Source: CALAED01 sp937891035
GTDB taxonomy: Bacteria; Actinomycetota; Actinomycetes; Streptosporangiales; Streptosporangiaceae
Assembly (NCBI GenBank): GCA_035642125.1
Contig: DASQSZ010000187.1
Location: 1 to 20,073 of the forward strand
Length of the DNA: 20,073 bases
Reading direction: 5' to 3'
Shown here one piece after another: positions 6,675-14,310 of the stretch (position 1 is the stretch's first letter; the number at the start of each line of letters is the position of its first letter). Made by a program: the position numbers and the translations under genes. The notes under the pieces were generated by a model. The model was not told where the DNA came from. It saw only the letters and a list, made by a program, of their open reading frames with translations, and did no database searches.

Positions 6675-7679
6675 TCAGGGCACCTGCCGCAGCAGGTCCC
6701 ATTCGTTTTCCGCGACGCGACGGCCGAGGGCGGCCAGTTCGACCGAGCGCTCGCTGCCGCTCAGGTGCCGCTGCGCCTGGAGGACGCAGATCACGGCCCA
6801 CTTGAAGGCGCTGAACAGCTCCCACCAGCGCAACGCCGCCCGGTCCACCGGCGCGCCGCCCGCCCGCTCGTAGGCCGCGATGAGATCGTCGTAGTCGCCG
6901 AAGCCGCCCACCGGAAGCGGCGCGCCGAAGCGCCACGCCTTCGCGCACAGCCAGCCGAGGTCTTCCAGCGGGTCGCCGTAGTGCGCCAGCTCCCAGTCGA
7001 GCACAGCGCGCACGCCGTCGGGTCCGACGATGAGGTTGCCGTTGCGGAAGTCTCCGTGCACGACGACCGCCCGGCCGGCCGGCGGCCGGGCCCGCCTCAG
7101 CCGGCGCAGCGCGAACTCCAGCGCGGGGTGCGGCTCGCCCAGCGTCTCGAGCACGCCGCCCCAGGTCGCGACGGGGTCGGCCGCGTCGAGGCCGGGTATC
7201 GCACCGGACGGGATGCGGTGGATCGCCGCGAGGATCCGCCCGCACTGCGCGGCCAGCCGGGGCCGCGCGCCGGACAGCTCAGGCGAGCGCAGCACCCGGC
7301 GCGGAATCGTCTCGCCGGCGACGCGCTCCATGACGACGAACTCCGTACCCGGCTCGATCTCGCCCGCGGCGATCAACGCGGGGACGGGAACGCCGGCCGC
7401 GGCGGCCGCCCGCATCAACGCCACCTCGTGCGCCAGCGACGCCCCCGGGCCGGGCCGGACGGTGGCCCCGCCGGCCGGCGGGGCCACCCGCGCGATGAGC
7501 CCGTGCGTCTCGCCGGCCGCGGCGCGCACGTCGAAGGACCAGGTCATGCGGGACGCGCCGCCGGTTTCCTCGCGCAGCTCACCGATGGCCGGTGACTCGC
7601 CGTACCGGCCGGCCAACGCCCGGGTGAGCGCCCGGGTGAGCGCGTTGGTCAGCGCCGCGGTCTGGTTCGGCGGGGTCAC
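6675..7679 (-). CDS. APH-fold kinase, probable 4-hydroxyacyl-CoA kinase (LvaA-like)
   Basis: A 334-residue protein has the aminoglycoside phosphotransferase/choline kinase fold. The N-lobe includes ARVAPP and a hinge VMERVAGETI (about 116-125). The catalytic loop is VVHGDFRNGNLIV (206-218), with D210 and N215. The metal-binding segment is VLDWELAHYGDPLEDLGWL (226-244), with D228. These are the kinase motifs of the LvaA/ACAD10-11 N-terminal group. With the adjacent DUF6285 and ACAD11-like genes, the likely substrate is the 4-hydroxyl of a hydroxyacyl-CoA, not an antibiotic. The GTG start at 7679 overlaps the TetR stop as GTGA, implying translational coupling, and a GGGGGCGA sequence precedes it. 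A longer frame upstream runs inside the regulator gene and is rejected. Ala-Leu-Thr-Arg is repeated near the N-terminus (residues 13-20). Confidence 0.8.
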   Translation of the reverse strand: MTPPNQTAALTNALTRALTRALAGRYGESPAIGELREETGGASRMTWSFDVRAAAGETHGLIARVAPPAGGATVRPGPGASLAHEVALMRAAAAAGVPVPALIAAGEIEPGTEFVVMERVAGETIPRRVLRSPELSGARPRLAAQCGRILAAIHRIPSGAIPGLDAADPVATWGGVLETLGEPHPALEFALRRLRRARPPAGRAVVVHGDFRNGNLIVGPDGVRAVLDWELAHYGDPLEDLGWLCAKAWRFGAPLPVGGFGDYDDLIAAYERAGGAPVDRAALRWWELFSAFKWAVICVLQAQRHLSGSERSVELAALGRRVAENEWDLLRQVP

Positions 7680-8320
7680 TCGCCCCCGCTTTCGGCGGCC
7701 GCGGGCAGGCCGGCGAGGATCAGATCGACGAGCGCGGTCACGACGGTCTCGCGAGGCACCTCGGGCTGGTCCAGCCACCAGTCACCGGCGGTGTGCACCA
7801 TGCCGACGACGGCGTGGCCCCAGATGTGCGCGCGGGCCCGGTCGGGCAAGCGCATCTCGGCGCTCATCACGCCGGCGATCTCGCGGCCGACCTCGCGGAT
7901 CACCGTGCTCACCGCGCTGTGCGTGGCCTGGTCTTCCGCGCTGGCCCGATGCATGAGGAACCGGTAGAGACCGAGGTTGGCGGAGATCGACGCCAGGTAG
8001 GTGTCGATCGAGGCGCGGGTCCGCTCGCGCAGGTCGCCCGGGCGCAGGAACTCGGCCCGGACGTCCTCGATCAGCCGCCTCGTGTGGCGTTCGGCCAGCG
8101 CCTGGTACAGGCCGCTCTTATCGCCGAAATGGCGATAAAGGATTGGCTTGCTGATGCCGGCCTCCGCCGCGATCGTGGCCATCGACGCCGCTGGGCCGTC
8201 GCGCTGGATCACGCGATCGGCGGCCTCGAGCAGCGCCCGCCGCCGTCGCGGGTCGCGCCCCGCCCGGGCGCCGTTGCCGGTCGGCACGCTGGTCACCCGG
8301 TCATCGTAGGCGACTACCAT
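7676..8320 (-). CDS. TetR-family transcriptional regulator
   Basis: This protein of up to 214 residues has a Arg-rich N-terminus followed by a TetR DNA-binding domain. RRALLEAADRVIQRDG (27-42) and the helix-turn-helix MATIAAEAGISKPILYRHF (47-65) are typical, and a helical ligand-binding domain follows. It overlaps the downstream kinase gene by 4 nt, so it probably controls the hydroxyacyl-CoA module in response to an acyl-CoA or free acid. The ligand is inferred from context only. The ATG at 8320 has a weak ribosome site; in-frame GTG codons at 8296 and 8287 are alternative starts that keep the whole DNA-binding domain. Confidence 0.88.
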   Translation of the reverse strand: MVVAYDDRVTSVPTGNGARAGRDPRRRRALLEAADRVIQRDGPAASMATIAAEAGISKPILYRHFGDKSGLYQALAERHTRRLIEDVRAEFLRPGDLRERTRASIDTYLASISANLGLYRFLMHRASAEDQATHSAVSTVIREVGREIAGVMSAEMRLPDRARAHIWGHAVVGMVHTAGDWWLDQPEVPRETVVTALVDLILAGLPAAAESGGE

Positions 8321-8366
8321 GCATCGGCCCCGCGCGGCGCGGCGACCGTCCCCGGGCGGGGACGAG

Positions 8367-8402
8367 GCCGGCGACAGGGCCGGCGACAGGGCCGGCGACG
8401 GG
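8367..8402. repeat. Three tandem 12-bp repeats, GCCGGCGACAGG
   Basis: The unit occurs at 8367-8378, 8379-8390 and 8391-8402, the last with one mismatch. It lies in the 93-bp gap between the TetR gene and the minus-strand membrane-protein gene. No function is evident, and it could vary in copy number between strains. Confidence 0.7.
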
Positions 8403-8413
8403 GGCGGTATCGC

Positions 8414-8911
8414 TCATCGGCTGCGTTCGCGCTGGGCGGCGAGCTTGGCCCGCAGCCGCTCCGCCTCCTCCTCGACCGTGGCCAGCTTGAGCCGGAGGTC
8501 GCCGGCCGGGACGCGGATCAGATGCAACTGCACCACCGCGATCGTGTGCAGGACCATGGTGAGGATGACCGGCGCCTGGTCGGCGAGGATGAAATACCAG
8601 GGGCGCGGCACCCCGTCTCCGTACCGCCCGTCGATCACGGCCGTGACCGCGGACATCGCCGAGATCGACAACACCGCCTGTTGCGGGAGCATCAGGGCCA
8701 GCGTCAGCGTGCGCGGTCCATCCCAGACCACCCCGACGGCCGCCATGGCCGCCACCCCGAACAAGATGACCGCGGTGATCAGCCGCGGCATCCCGCCGAA
8801 GGCGTGCAGCGCCGTCGCGCCGAGCGCCCGGTCGTTGATCAACAGTAGGCAGCCCCACAGCAGGTGCAACGCGATGGCGCACCAGATGATCGCGACGGGC
8901 CGGACCTTCAC
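8414..8911 (-). CDS. Four-helix membrane protein with C-terminal coil, function unknown
   Basis: The 165-residue protein has four predicted membrane segments (about 6-25, 42-63, 68-92, 105-131). A charged helical tail (137-163, with EEEAERLRAKLAAQRER) is likely to form a coiled coil on the inside. I do not recognise a family. Its GTG start overlaps the stop of the upstream 114-residue gene as GTGA, and GGAGG lies 11 nt before it, so the two are translated as a pair. The combination of a small multi-pass protein and a single-pass coiled-coil partner recalls phage holin-type or tail-adjacent membrane gene pairs, but no phage genes are nearby. Third-position GC matches the surroundings, so it is a credible gene. 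Confidence 0.65.
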   Translation of the reverse strand: MKVRPVAIIWCAIALHLLWGCLLLINDRALGATALHAFGGMPRLITAVILFGVAAMAAVGVVWDGPRTLTLALMLPQQAVLSISAMSAVTAVIDGRYGDGVPRPWYFILADQAPVILTMVLHTIAVVQLHLIRVPAGDLRLKLATVEEEAERLRAKLAAQRERSR

Positions 8912-9252
8912 GGGCGGGTCGACCTCCGCTCACCGGGCCGCTCACCAGGCCGATCCCCCGCCGACAGGTCGAGTCTGCGCGGCCGTTCGGTGAGCTCGAG
9001 CAGCGCGTTGAGCCGGCCGGTCAGCCGGCGGTCCCGCTCCTCCCAGTCGCGGCTCATGGTCTCGAGCTGACCGGTCAGCTCGGTCAGCCGCTCCTGTACG
9101 GCGGCGACCGACCGGGCCAGCTCGGCGTTGTCGCCGTCGGCGACGGTCCGCACGTCGGGCCCGGCCGCCCGTGCCCGGACCCGCCAGGCCCACAGGCCGA
9201 AAACGGTCGCCGTCGGCACGACGACCCCCGCGATGACATACACCAAGTCCAA
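8908..9252 (-). CDS. Single-pass membrane protein with coiled coil, function unknown
   Basis: Up to 114 residues are encoded. An N-terminal membrane segment (about 4-24) is followed by a basic stretch (RVRARAA) and a long amphipathic helix (about 42-90, with LARSVAAVQERLTELTGQLE). The tail is Arg/Pro/Gly-rich and contains the repeat RPGERPGE. The family is not recognised. The start is uncertain: TTG at 9252, TTG at 9246 and GTG at 9243 are all possible, and none has an ideal ribosome site (a G-run lies about 12-15 nt upstream). The 4-nt overlap with the next gene suggests a two-subunit membrane unit whose cytoplasmic coils could interact. Confidence 0.6.
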   Translation of the reverse strand: MDLVYVIAGVVVPTATVFGLWAWRVRARAAGPDVRTVADGDNAELARSVAAVQERLTELTGQLETMSRDWEERDRRLTGRLNALLELTERPRRLDLSAGDRPGERPGERRSTRP

Positions 9253-9365
9253 AGCGCCCGCCCCCCGGCCTCGGCTTCAGAGATAGTTTGCTCCCGTAAG
9301 GCGCGCAGGTACAGATATCTGGCATAACGGGACGGCATGTGCCGGATCATCTGCAATGTGTCACT

Positions 9366-10430
9366 TTATGTGGCCGGCTCGCAACCCCACCCCCCGGCGA
9401 TTTCGCGGCGTACCACGTGCGTGGCCTCGACCATCGCCTTCAGCTTGGCGTAGGCCAGCCGCCGGGGAAGGTATTTCATGCCGCAGTCGGGCGCGACCTG
9501 CAGCCGCTCCGGCGGCAGGTGGCGCAGCGCCTCCCGGAGTCGCGCGGCGATGTGCTCGGGCGATTCGACCGTCTCCGAGCTGAGGTCGAGCACGCCGAGG
9601 ATCACGCCCTTGTCCGGCACCCGCCGCAGGATCGACAGGTCGAGATGCGGCTGCGCCGTCTCCAGCGCGAGCAGATCGACGGCGCAATCGTTGAGCTCGG
9701 CCAAGAACGCGTAACCGGGCGGCCGCTCGTGCACGATCGCCGCGTACCCAAAGCAGGTGTGCAGGGCGATCGGGCCGGCCGCGCCGGCGACCGCCCGGTT
9801 GATGGCCTCGATCGCGTACTCGCCGGCCGCCGCCGCCCTGGCCTGCAGGTACGGCTCGTCCAGCTGCACGATGTCGGCGCCGGCGGCGAACAGGTCGGCG
9901 ATCTCCTCGTTGACCGCCGCCGCGAGGTCGAGCGCGAGGGCCCGCTCGTCGGGGTAGTAGTCGTTTTGCGCCTGCTGGGCCATCGTGAAGGGGCCGGGCA
10001 GCGTGATCTTGACCCGCCGCTCGGTGTTGGCGCGCAGAAACCGAAGATCGTCCACCTCTATCGGGCGGGCGCGGCGGATCGGCCCGGTCACCCGCGGCAC
10101 CGGGTTCGGGTGGCCCGTACGGTCGAGCGCGGTGCCCGGATTGTCGATGTCCATGCCGTCCAGCGCGGTGGCGAACCGGTTGGAGTAGCTCTCCCTGCGC
10201 ATCTCGCCGTCGGTGAGCACGTCGATGCCGGCCCGCTCCATCTCCCTGATCGCGAGGATGGTCGCGTCGTCCTGGGCCTCGGCGAGCGAGTCGGCGCCCA
10301 CCCGCCAGATCTCCTCGGCCCGCACCCGCGGCGGCAGCCGGCCGGCCAGCGCCCGCCTGTCGATCAGCCAGCCCGGCTGCGGATAGCTGCCGACCACCGT
10401 GGTGGCCAGGATGTCGCCGCTGGTCGCCAT
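9366..10430 (-). CDS. Stand-alone MetE-type zinc methyltransferase core
   Basis: This 354-residue protein corresponds only to the catalytic C-terminal domain of cobalamin-independent methionine synthase (full MetE is about 750 residues). All four zinc-ligand positions are present: ALHTCFG (H224, C226), LALET (E257) and PDCGMK (C316). VVGSYPQP (12-19), LTDGEMRR (72-79) and QLDEP (189-193) are also typical. It probably binds a thiol through zinc and transfers a methyl or alkyl group to it. The methyl donor and acceptor are unknown. Related single-domain proteins include archaeal core MetE enzymes and the epoxyalkane:coenzyme M transferase. The ATG at 10430 follows GAGGAG at 7 nt. It diverges from the acyl-CoA ligase operon, which suggests but does not prove a shared pathway. 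Confidence 0.82.
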   Translation of the reverse strand: MATSGDILATTVVGSYPQPGWLIDRRALAGRLPPRVRAEEIWRVGADSLAEAQDDATILAIREMERAGIDVLTDGEMRRESYSNRFATALDGMDIDNPGTALDRTGHPNPVPRVTGPIRRARPIEVDDLRFLRANTERRVKITLPGPFTMAQQAQNDYYPDERALALDLAAAVNEEIADLFAAGADIVQLDEPYLQARAAAAGEYAIEAINRAVAGAAGPIALHTCFGYAAIVHERPPGYAFLAELNDCAVDLLALETAQPHLDLSILRRVPDKGVILGVLDLSSETVESPEHIAARLREALRHLPPERLQVAPDCGMKYLPRRLAYAKLKAMVEATHVVRREIAGGWGCEPAT

Positions 10431-10597
10431 ATCGGCTCCTCATCGCATCGGGCCGCGACCGGCCCGGCATCCGGGGGGTCCAGCACGAGACTAGCGAGAG
10501 CGGCACCCGGGGGTCGCGTCCGCCGGCTCGACATGGGCATGAGTACTGTGATCGGGCGAACGTGGCGTGCCGGCGAGCGCGGAGAGGACGTATTCGG
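10431..10597. promoter_or_regulatory. Divergent promoter region, MetE-like gene versus acyl-CoA ligase operon
   Basis: This 167-bp region contains no supported gene. TAGTCT on the minus strand (10493-10488) fits a -10 box for the MetE-like gene, and TACTGT on the plus strand (10544-10549) could serve the ligase operon. Neither has a convincing -35 partner. GGAGAGG (10581-10587) is the ribosome site of the ligase gene. I saw no long inverted repeat. Confidence 0.35.
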
Positions 10598-12214
10598 ATG
10601 CGCAACCTGCCGCTGGAGAGCCTCGTGCTCGGTGACATCCTCCGGACGCGGGCGAAGAGCCATCAGGCGGAGACCTTCCTCAAGTTCAGGGACGGCGAGA
10701 TCACCTACGGGGAGGTCGACGCCATGGCCGATCGGCTGGCCCGGGGGCTGCTCGCCGTCGGCGTCGGCCGTGGCGACCACGTCGGGGTGATGCTGCCCAA
10801 CGGGCCCGACATCGTCTATGTGATCTTCGCGCTGGCCCGTATCGGCGCCGTGGCCGTGCCGATCAACGTCGCGTACAAGGGGGAGTTGCTGCGGCACGTC
10901 CTGGGCAGCTCGGACACCTCGACACTGATCATCGACGCCGGCTACGCCGACCGGCTTGCGGCGGTCGCGGACCGCCTGCCCGGGCTGGGCGGCGTCGTCG
11001 TCCACACCGGCGGGTCGGCCGAGCCCCCCGAGGTGGCGTTGGACCGCCTCGGCAAGCCGGCGATGGACCTGTCCCGGCTGCTCTCGCACGGCGCCGACCC
11101 CGTCGCGGCCCCCGTCGGCTTCGCCGATCCGCAGGCGATCATGTACACCTCGGGCACCACGGGCCCGTCCAAGGGCGCGATGGTGCCGCACGCCCTCGCG
11201 CTGACCTGCGCGCTGGACTCGCTCGACTTCCTCGACCGATGGGGCAAGACGGTCTACTGCCCGCTGCCGCTGTTCCATGCCGCCGGGCTGTGGGACGGCA
11301 TGATGTCGGCGCTGCTGTCGGGCGGCGCCATCGCCATCGTCGAGCGCTTCAGCGCATCCCGGTTTTGGGACGACGTGCGCCATTTCGACGCGCGGGTCGC
11401 CATGAGCGTGTTCTCCATGATCCCGATCCTGCTTAACCGGCCGCCCACCCCCTACGACAAGGATCATCCACTGGAGACCTTCTACATGGGCAAATCCATT
11501 CTGGACGAGCCGTTGCGGAAACGTTTCGGAGTTCGATCAGTGGAGACCTACACCAGCACTGAGGTCGGCATCGCCACCGCCAGCCCGTACGGCGAGTGGC
11601 GGCTGGGCTCGTGCGGACGAGCCCATGAGGAACGCTTCGAGGTGGCGGTGGTCGACGAGCTGGACCGGCCGGTCGGCTCCGGCGAGCCGGGCGAGATCGT
11701 CGTCCGCCCGAAACAGCCCTATGTGATCACCACCGGCTACTACGGGGCCCCCGAGACCACAGCGCATTGCTTCCGGAACATGTGGTTCCACACCGGTGAC
11801 CGGGCCTGGCGCGACGACGACGGCTATTTCTACTTCCTCGACCGGATGAAGGACGCCATCCGCCGGCGCGGCGAGAACATCTCCGCCTTCGACCTGGAAT
11901 GTGAGATCAACCTGCATCCCGCCGTGCTCGAGTGCGCCGCCATCGGCGTGCCGTCCGAGCTCGAGGACGAGGACGTCAAGCTGGCGGTGGTGCTGCGGCC
12001 GGGGGCCGGCCTGGAGCCGGCCGAGCTGATCGCCTACTGCGAGGAACGGCTCCCGCGGTCCATGGTCCCCCGGTACGTCGAGTTCGTCGACGAGCTCCCC
12101 CGTACCCCCACCGACAAGGTCGCCAAGTACCGGCTGCGCGCCGAGGGCGACCACGGCATCACCCCCACGACCTGGGATCGACAGGCTCAGCCACAGGGGG
12201 GAACGCGATCATGA
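10598..12214 (+). CDS. AMP-forming acyl-CoA ligase (ANL superfamily)
   Basis: The 538-residue enzyme activates a carboxylic acid to its CoA thioester through an acyl-adenylate. The ATP-binding motif YTSGTTGPSKG is at 183-193. YTSTE (318-322) is the A5 motif. WFHTGD (396-401) carries the ribose-binding Asp D401, and FLDRMKDAIRRRGENIS (413-429) is the hinge and A8 motif. PTDKVAK (504-510) has the catalytic Lys, K507. Its size and pattern are closest to the crotonobetaine/carnitine-CoA ligase type of medium acid ligases, but the acid cannot be named. The ATG at 10598 is chosen because GGAGAGG lies 10 nt upstream; a longer in-frame extension lacks a ribosome site. It is the first gene of a five-gene operon and overlaps the next gene by ATGA. 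Confidence 0.9.
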   Translation: MRNLPLESLVLGDILRTRAKSHQAETFLKFRDGEITYGEVDAMADRLARGLLAVGVGRGDHVGVMLPNGPDIVYVIFALARIGAVAVPINVAYKGELLRHVLGSSDTSTLIIDAGYADRLAAVADRLPGLGGVVVHTGGSAEPPEVALDRLGKPAMDLSRLLSHGADPVAAPVGFADPQAIMYTSGTTGPSKGAMVPHALALTCALDSLDFLDRWGKTVYCPLPLFHAAGLWDGMMSALLSGGAIAIVERFSASRFWDDVRHFDARVAMSVFSMIPILLNRPPTPYDKDHPLETFYMGKSILDEPLRKRFGVRSVETYTSTEVGIATASPYGEWRLGSCGRAHEERFEVAVVDELDRPVGSGEPGEIVVRPKQPYVITTGYYGAPETTAHCFRNMWFHTGDRAWRDDDGYFYFLDRMKDAIRRRGENISAFDLECEINLHPAVLECAAIGVPSELEDEDVKLAVVLRPGAGLEPAELIAYCEERLPRSMVPRYVEFVDELPRTPTDKVAKYRLRAEGDHGITPTTWDRQAQPQGGTRS

Positions 12215-13449
12215 ACTGGGCGGACACGGCGGAGGAGACGGCGTTCCGGGGTGAGGTGCGGGCGTTCATCCGCGATCGCTTCCCGCGCGGCTACCGGCCC
12301 GACCCCGAGGCCGAGCAGAGCCTCGAACCCGAGGACGTGTGGGGATACAACTGGCCGGTCGACCGGGTCAGCGACGATCCGGCCCGGCGCGAAGGGGCGC
12401 GCGAGTGGGCCGCCGCCCTCGCCGAGCGGGGCTGGATCGCGCCTCGCTGGCCGACCGAGTACGGCGGTGCCGGGCTGACGGCCAAGGAGGAGTTCATCCT
12501 CCAAGAGGAGATGATGCGGGCCCGCGTCCCCACCGTGAACGGGATCGGCGCCTTCCTGCTCGGCCCGACCCTCCTCGAGCACGGCACCGACGAGCAGCTT
12601 GTCGCTCACCTGCCGGCGATCGCCCGCGGCGAGACGACCTGGGCGCAAGGTTTTTCCGAGCCGGGCGCCGGCTCCGACCTCGCCTCGGTGCGCACCAGGG
12701 CGGTCCGGTCCGGCGACCACTACATGCTCAACGGACAAAAGGTGTGGACGTCGCTCGGGCAGTACGCCGACTGGCTGTTCGTCCTCGCCCGCACCGACCC
12801 GGACGCCGAGCCGCGGCATCGGGGCATCACCTTCCTGCTGGTGGATGTCACCACGCCCGGCGTCACCATCCGCCCCATCACCGACATCCGCGGCGACGCG
12901 CCGTTTTGCGAGATCTTCTTCGAGGACGTGCGGGTTCCGGTGTCCTGCCGGGTGGGCGATGAGAACCGCGGCTGGTACGTGGCGATGACCGCACTCGGCT
13001 TCGAGCGGGCCGGCATCGGCGCCACCATCAAGTACGAGCAGGCCCTCACCGAGCTGATCCGCTATCTGGGGTCGGCGGAGGGGCGCGGGTCGCTGCGCAC
13101 CGACGACGGCGCCGCCGTACGACACGAGATCGCCCGCCGCTACACCGAGATCCGGGTGCTGTACAACCTGGCCAGATACACGGTCTCCAAGCAGGCCGCC
13201 GGCGCCGTCCCCGGCTTCGAGGCCTCGGTCAACCAGCTGTTCAGCGCCGAGCTGCACCAGCGGCTGGCCCGCACCGGCGCCGCGGCCTTCGGCGAGTCGG
13301 CGCGGCTGTGGCAGCGCGGCGGCGCTCCGCTGGGCGCGGCCTTCACCCATCTGCGCATGGACGCGGTCGCCGCGACCTTCCTCGGCGGCACCGCCGAGAT
13401 CCAGCGCAACGTCATCGCCACGCGGGGCCTGAGCCTGCCCCGGTCCTGA
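12211..13449 (+). CDS. Acyl-CoA dehydrogenase, FadE alpha-type subunit
   Basis: The 412-residue flavoprotein has the acyl-CoA dehydrogenase fold. FSEPGAGSDLASVRTRA (148-164) and LNGQKVWTS (173-181) form the flavin/substrate middle domain. FEDVRVP (237-243) and the C-terminal FLGGTAEIQRN (390-400) complete the pattern. E265, in GFERAGIG, occupies the region where many FadE-type enzymes carry the catalytic base. The shape matches the alpha-type subunits of actinobacterial heterotetrameric dehydrogenases known from steroid side-chain degradation, with the beta partner encoded three genes downstream. The start overlaps the ligase stop as ATGA, with a run of six G about 9 nt upstream. The substrate should be the CoA ester made by the upstream ligase. 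Confidence 0.85.
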   Translation: MNWADTAEETAFRGEVRAFIRDRFPRGYRPDPEAEQSLEPEDVWGYNWPVDRVSDDPARREGAREWAAALAERGWIAPRWPTEYGGAGLTAKEEFILQEEMMRARVPTVNGIGAFLLGPTLLEHGTDEQLVAHLPAIARGETTWAQGFSEPGAGSDLASVRTRAVRSGDHYMLNGQKVWTSLGQYADWLFVLARTDPDAEPRHRGITFLLVDVTTPGVTIRPITDIRGDAPFCEIFFEDVRVPVSCRVGDENRGWYVAMTALGFERAGIGATIKYEQALTELIRYLGSAEGRGSLRTDDGAAVRHEIARRYTEIRVLYNLARYTVSKQAAGAVPGFEASVNQLFSAELHQRLARTGAAAFGESARLWQRGGAPLGAAFTHLRMDAVAATFLGGTAEIQRNVIATRGLSLPRS

Positions 13450-13450
13450 G

Positions 13451-13492
13451 ACCACCGACCACCGACCACCGACCGCCGATCGCCAATCGCAA
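13451..13492 (+). repeat. Degenerate 7-bp tandem repeat
   Basis: ACCACCG occurs three times exactly (13451-13471), followed by the decaying copies ACCGCCG, ATCGCCA and ATCGCAA. It begins just after the stop of the alpha-type dehydrogenase and fills half of the 84-nt gap before the hydratase gene. No function is evident; it may be simple slippage. Confidence 0.6.
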
Positions 13493-13533
13493 TTCATCGA
13501 CGCACCCATCATCATCACCGGAAGGACGCGTTC

Positions 13534-14277
13534 ATGTACGAGACCCTCGACGTGAAGATCGAGGAGCGGGTGGCCTGGCTGACGCTGAACCGGCCCGACA
13601 AGCTGAACGCCCTCACGCCGACCACCATGCGCGAGCTAAGGCACTTTTGCACGGAGGCCGACGACGACGAGGACATCTGCGTTGTCGTGCTCCGCGGCGC
13701 GGGCGACCGGGCCTTTTGCGCCGGCATGGACCTCGCCTGGTCGGAGGGGCTGACCAAGAAGGAACGGGTCGAGCAGGGCCGCCTCGGCGAGAAGACCTTC
13801 GCCATGCTGGAGCGGCTGTCGGTCCCGGTGATCGCGGCCGTGCACGGGTACGCCGTCGGCGGCGGCCTCGAGCTGGCGCTGGCCGCCGACTTCATCGTGG
13901 CCGCCGACAACGCCAAGATGGGGCTCGTCGAGATCACCCTGTCCGCGCGGCCGCCGTACCGGCCGAAGATCACCGAGGACGGCGACCCCGACCAGCCGGA
14001 GTTCGGCGGCTCGGCGCCCGGCTGGGGCGGCGTCAAGCGCCTGCCGCAACGCATCGGCATGGCCCGGGCCAAGGAGCTGCTGTTCACCGGCATCAGGCTC
14101 GACGCGGAGCGCGCGCTGCGGCTGGGTCTCGTCAACGACGTCTACCCGGCGGAGGAGTTCGACAAGCGGGTGGGCGAGCTGGCCGAGCGGATCGCCGCGA
14201 TGAACCGCTACAACCTGCGCCTGGTCAAGGAACTGGTGAACAACGAATACGACTGGATCGAGCCCCATCCGAGCTGA
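13534..14277 (+). CDS. Enoyl-CoA hydratase/isomerase with active-site insertion
   Basis: The 247-residue crotonase-family protein has FCAGMDL (61-67) as the first oxyanion-hole segment and HGYAVGGGLELALAADF (104-120) as the second. Both Glu positions used by classical hydratases can be aligned: E113 in GGGLELAL and E133 in GLVEITL. Between E133 and the following GWGGVKRL (163-170) there are about 22 extra residues (roughly 137-159, containing RPPYRPKITEDGD) compared with ordinary enoyl-CoA hydratases. This loop lies close to the active site, so substrate choice may be altered. The ATG at 13534 follows GGAAGGA at 7 nt. It probably hydrates or otherwise processes the enoyl-CoA made by the dehydrogenase pair; hydrolase or isomerase activity is an alternative in this superfamily. 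Confidence 0.88.
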   Translation: MYETLDVKIEERVAWLTLNRPDKLNALTPTTMRELRHFCTEADDDEDICVVVLRGAGDRAFCAGMDLAWSEGLTKKERVEQGRLGEKTFAMLERLSVPVIAAVHGYAVGGGLELALAADFIVAADNAKMGLVEITLSARPPYRPKITEDGDPDQPEFGGSAPGWGGVKRLPQRIGMARAKELLFTGIRLDAERALRLGLVNDVYPAEEFDKRVGELAERIAAMNRYNLRLVKELVNNEYDWIEPHPS

Positions 14278-14310
14278 CCGGGGCCGGCACGAAGGAGAGG
14301 ACCTTACCCT

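Noticed and set aside
5016..7595. 859-residue plus-strand frame spanning several genes
   Set aside because: It crosses the DUF6285, dehydrogenase and kinase genes in wrong frames and is Arg/Ala-rich with no family signature. Long stop-free frames are expected at this GC content.
6675..7679. Aminoglycoside resistance kinase
   Set aside because: The APH-fold motifs are shared by many small-molecule kinases. The coupling with a TetR gene and the proximity of DUF6285 and ACAD11-like genes point to hydroxyacyl-CoA metabolism.
9339..10790. 483-residue plus-strand frame covering the MetE-like gene and the start of the ligase
   Set aside because: It is antisense to a gene with intact zinc-ligand motifs and enters the ligase gene out of frame.
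10598..14277. Direct assignment of the operon as the DMSP/methylmercaptopropionate pathway (dmdBCD)
   Set aside because: Gene order is similar, but the dehydrogenases are FadE alpha/beta types of about 400 residues rather than the longer DmdC type, and no DmdA is present. It is kept only as a possibility under the operon finding.
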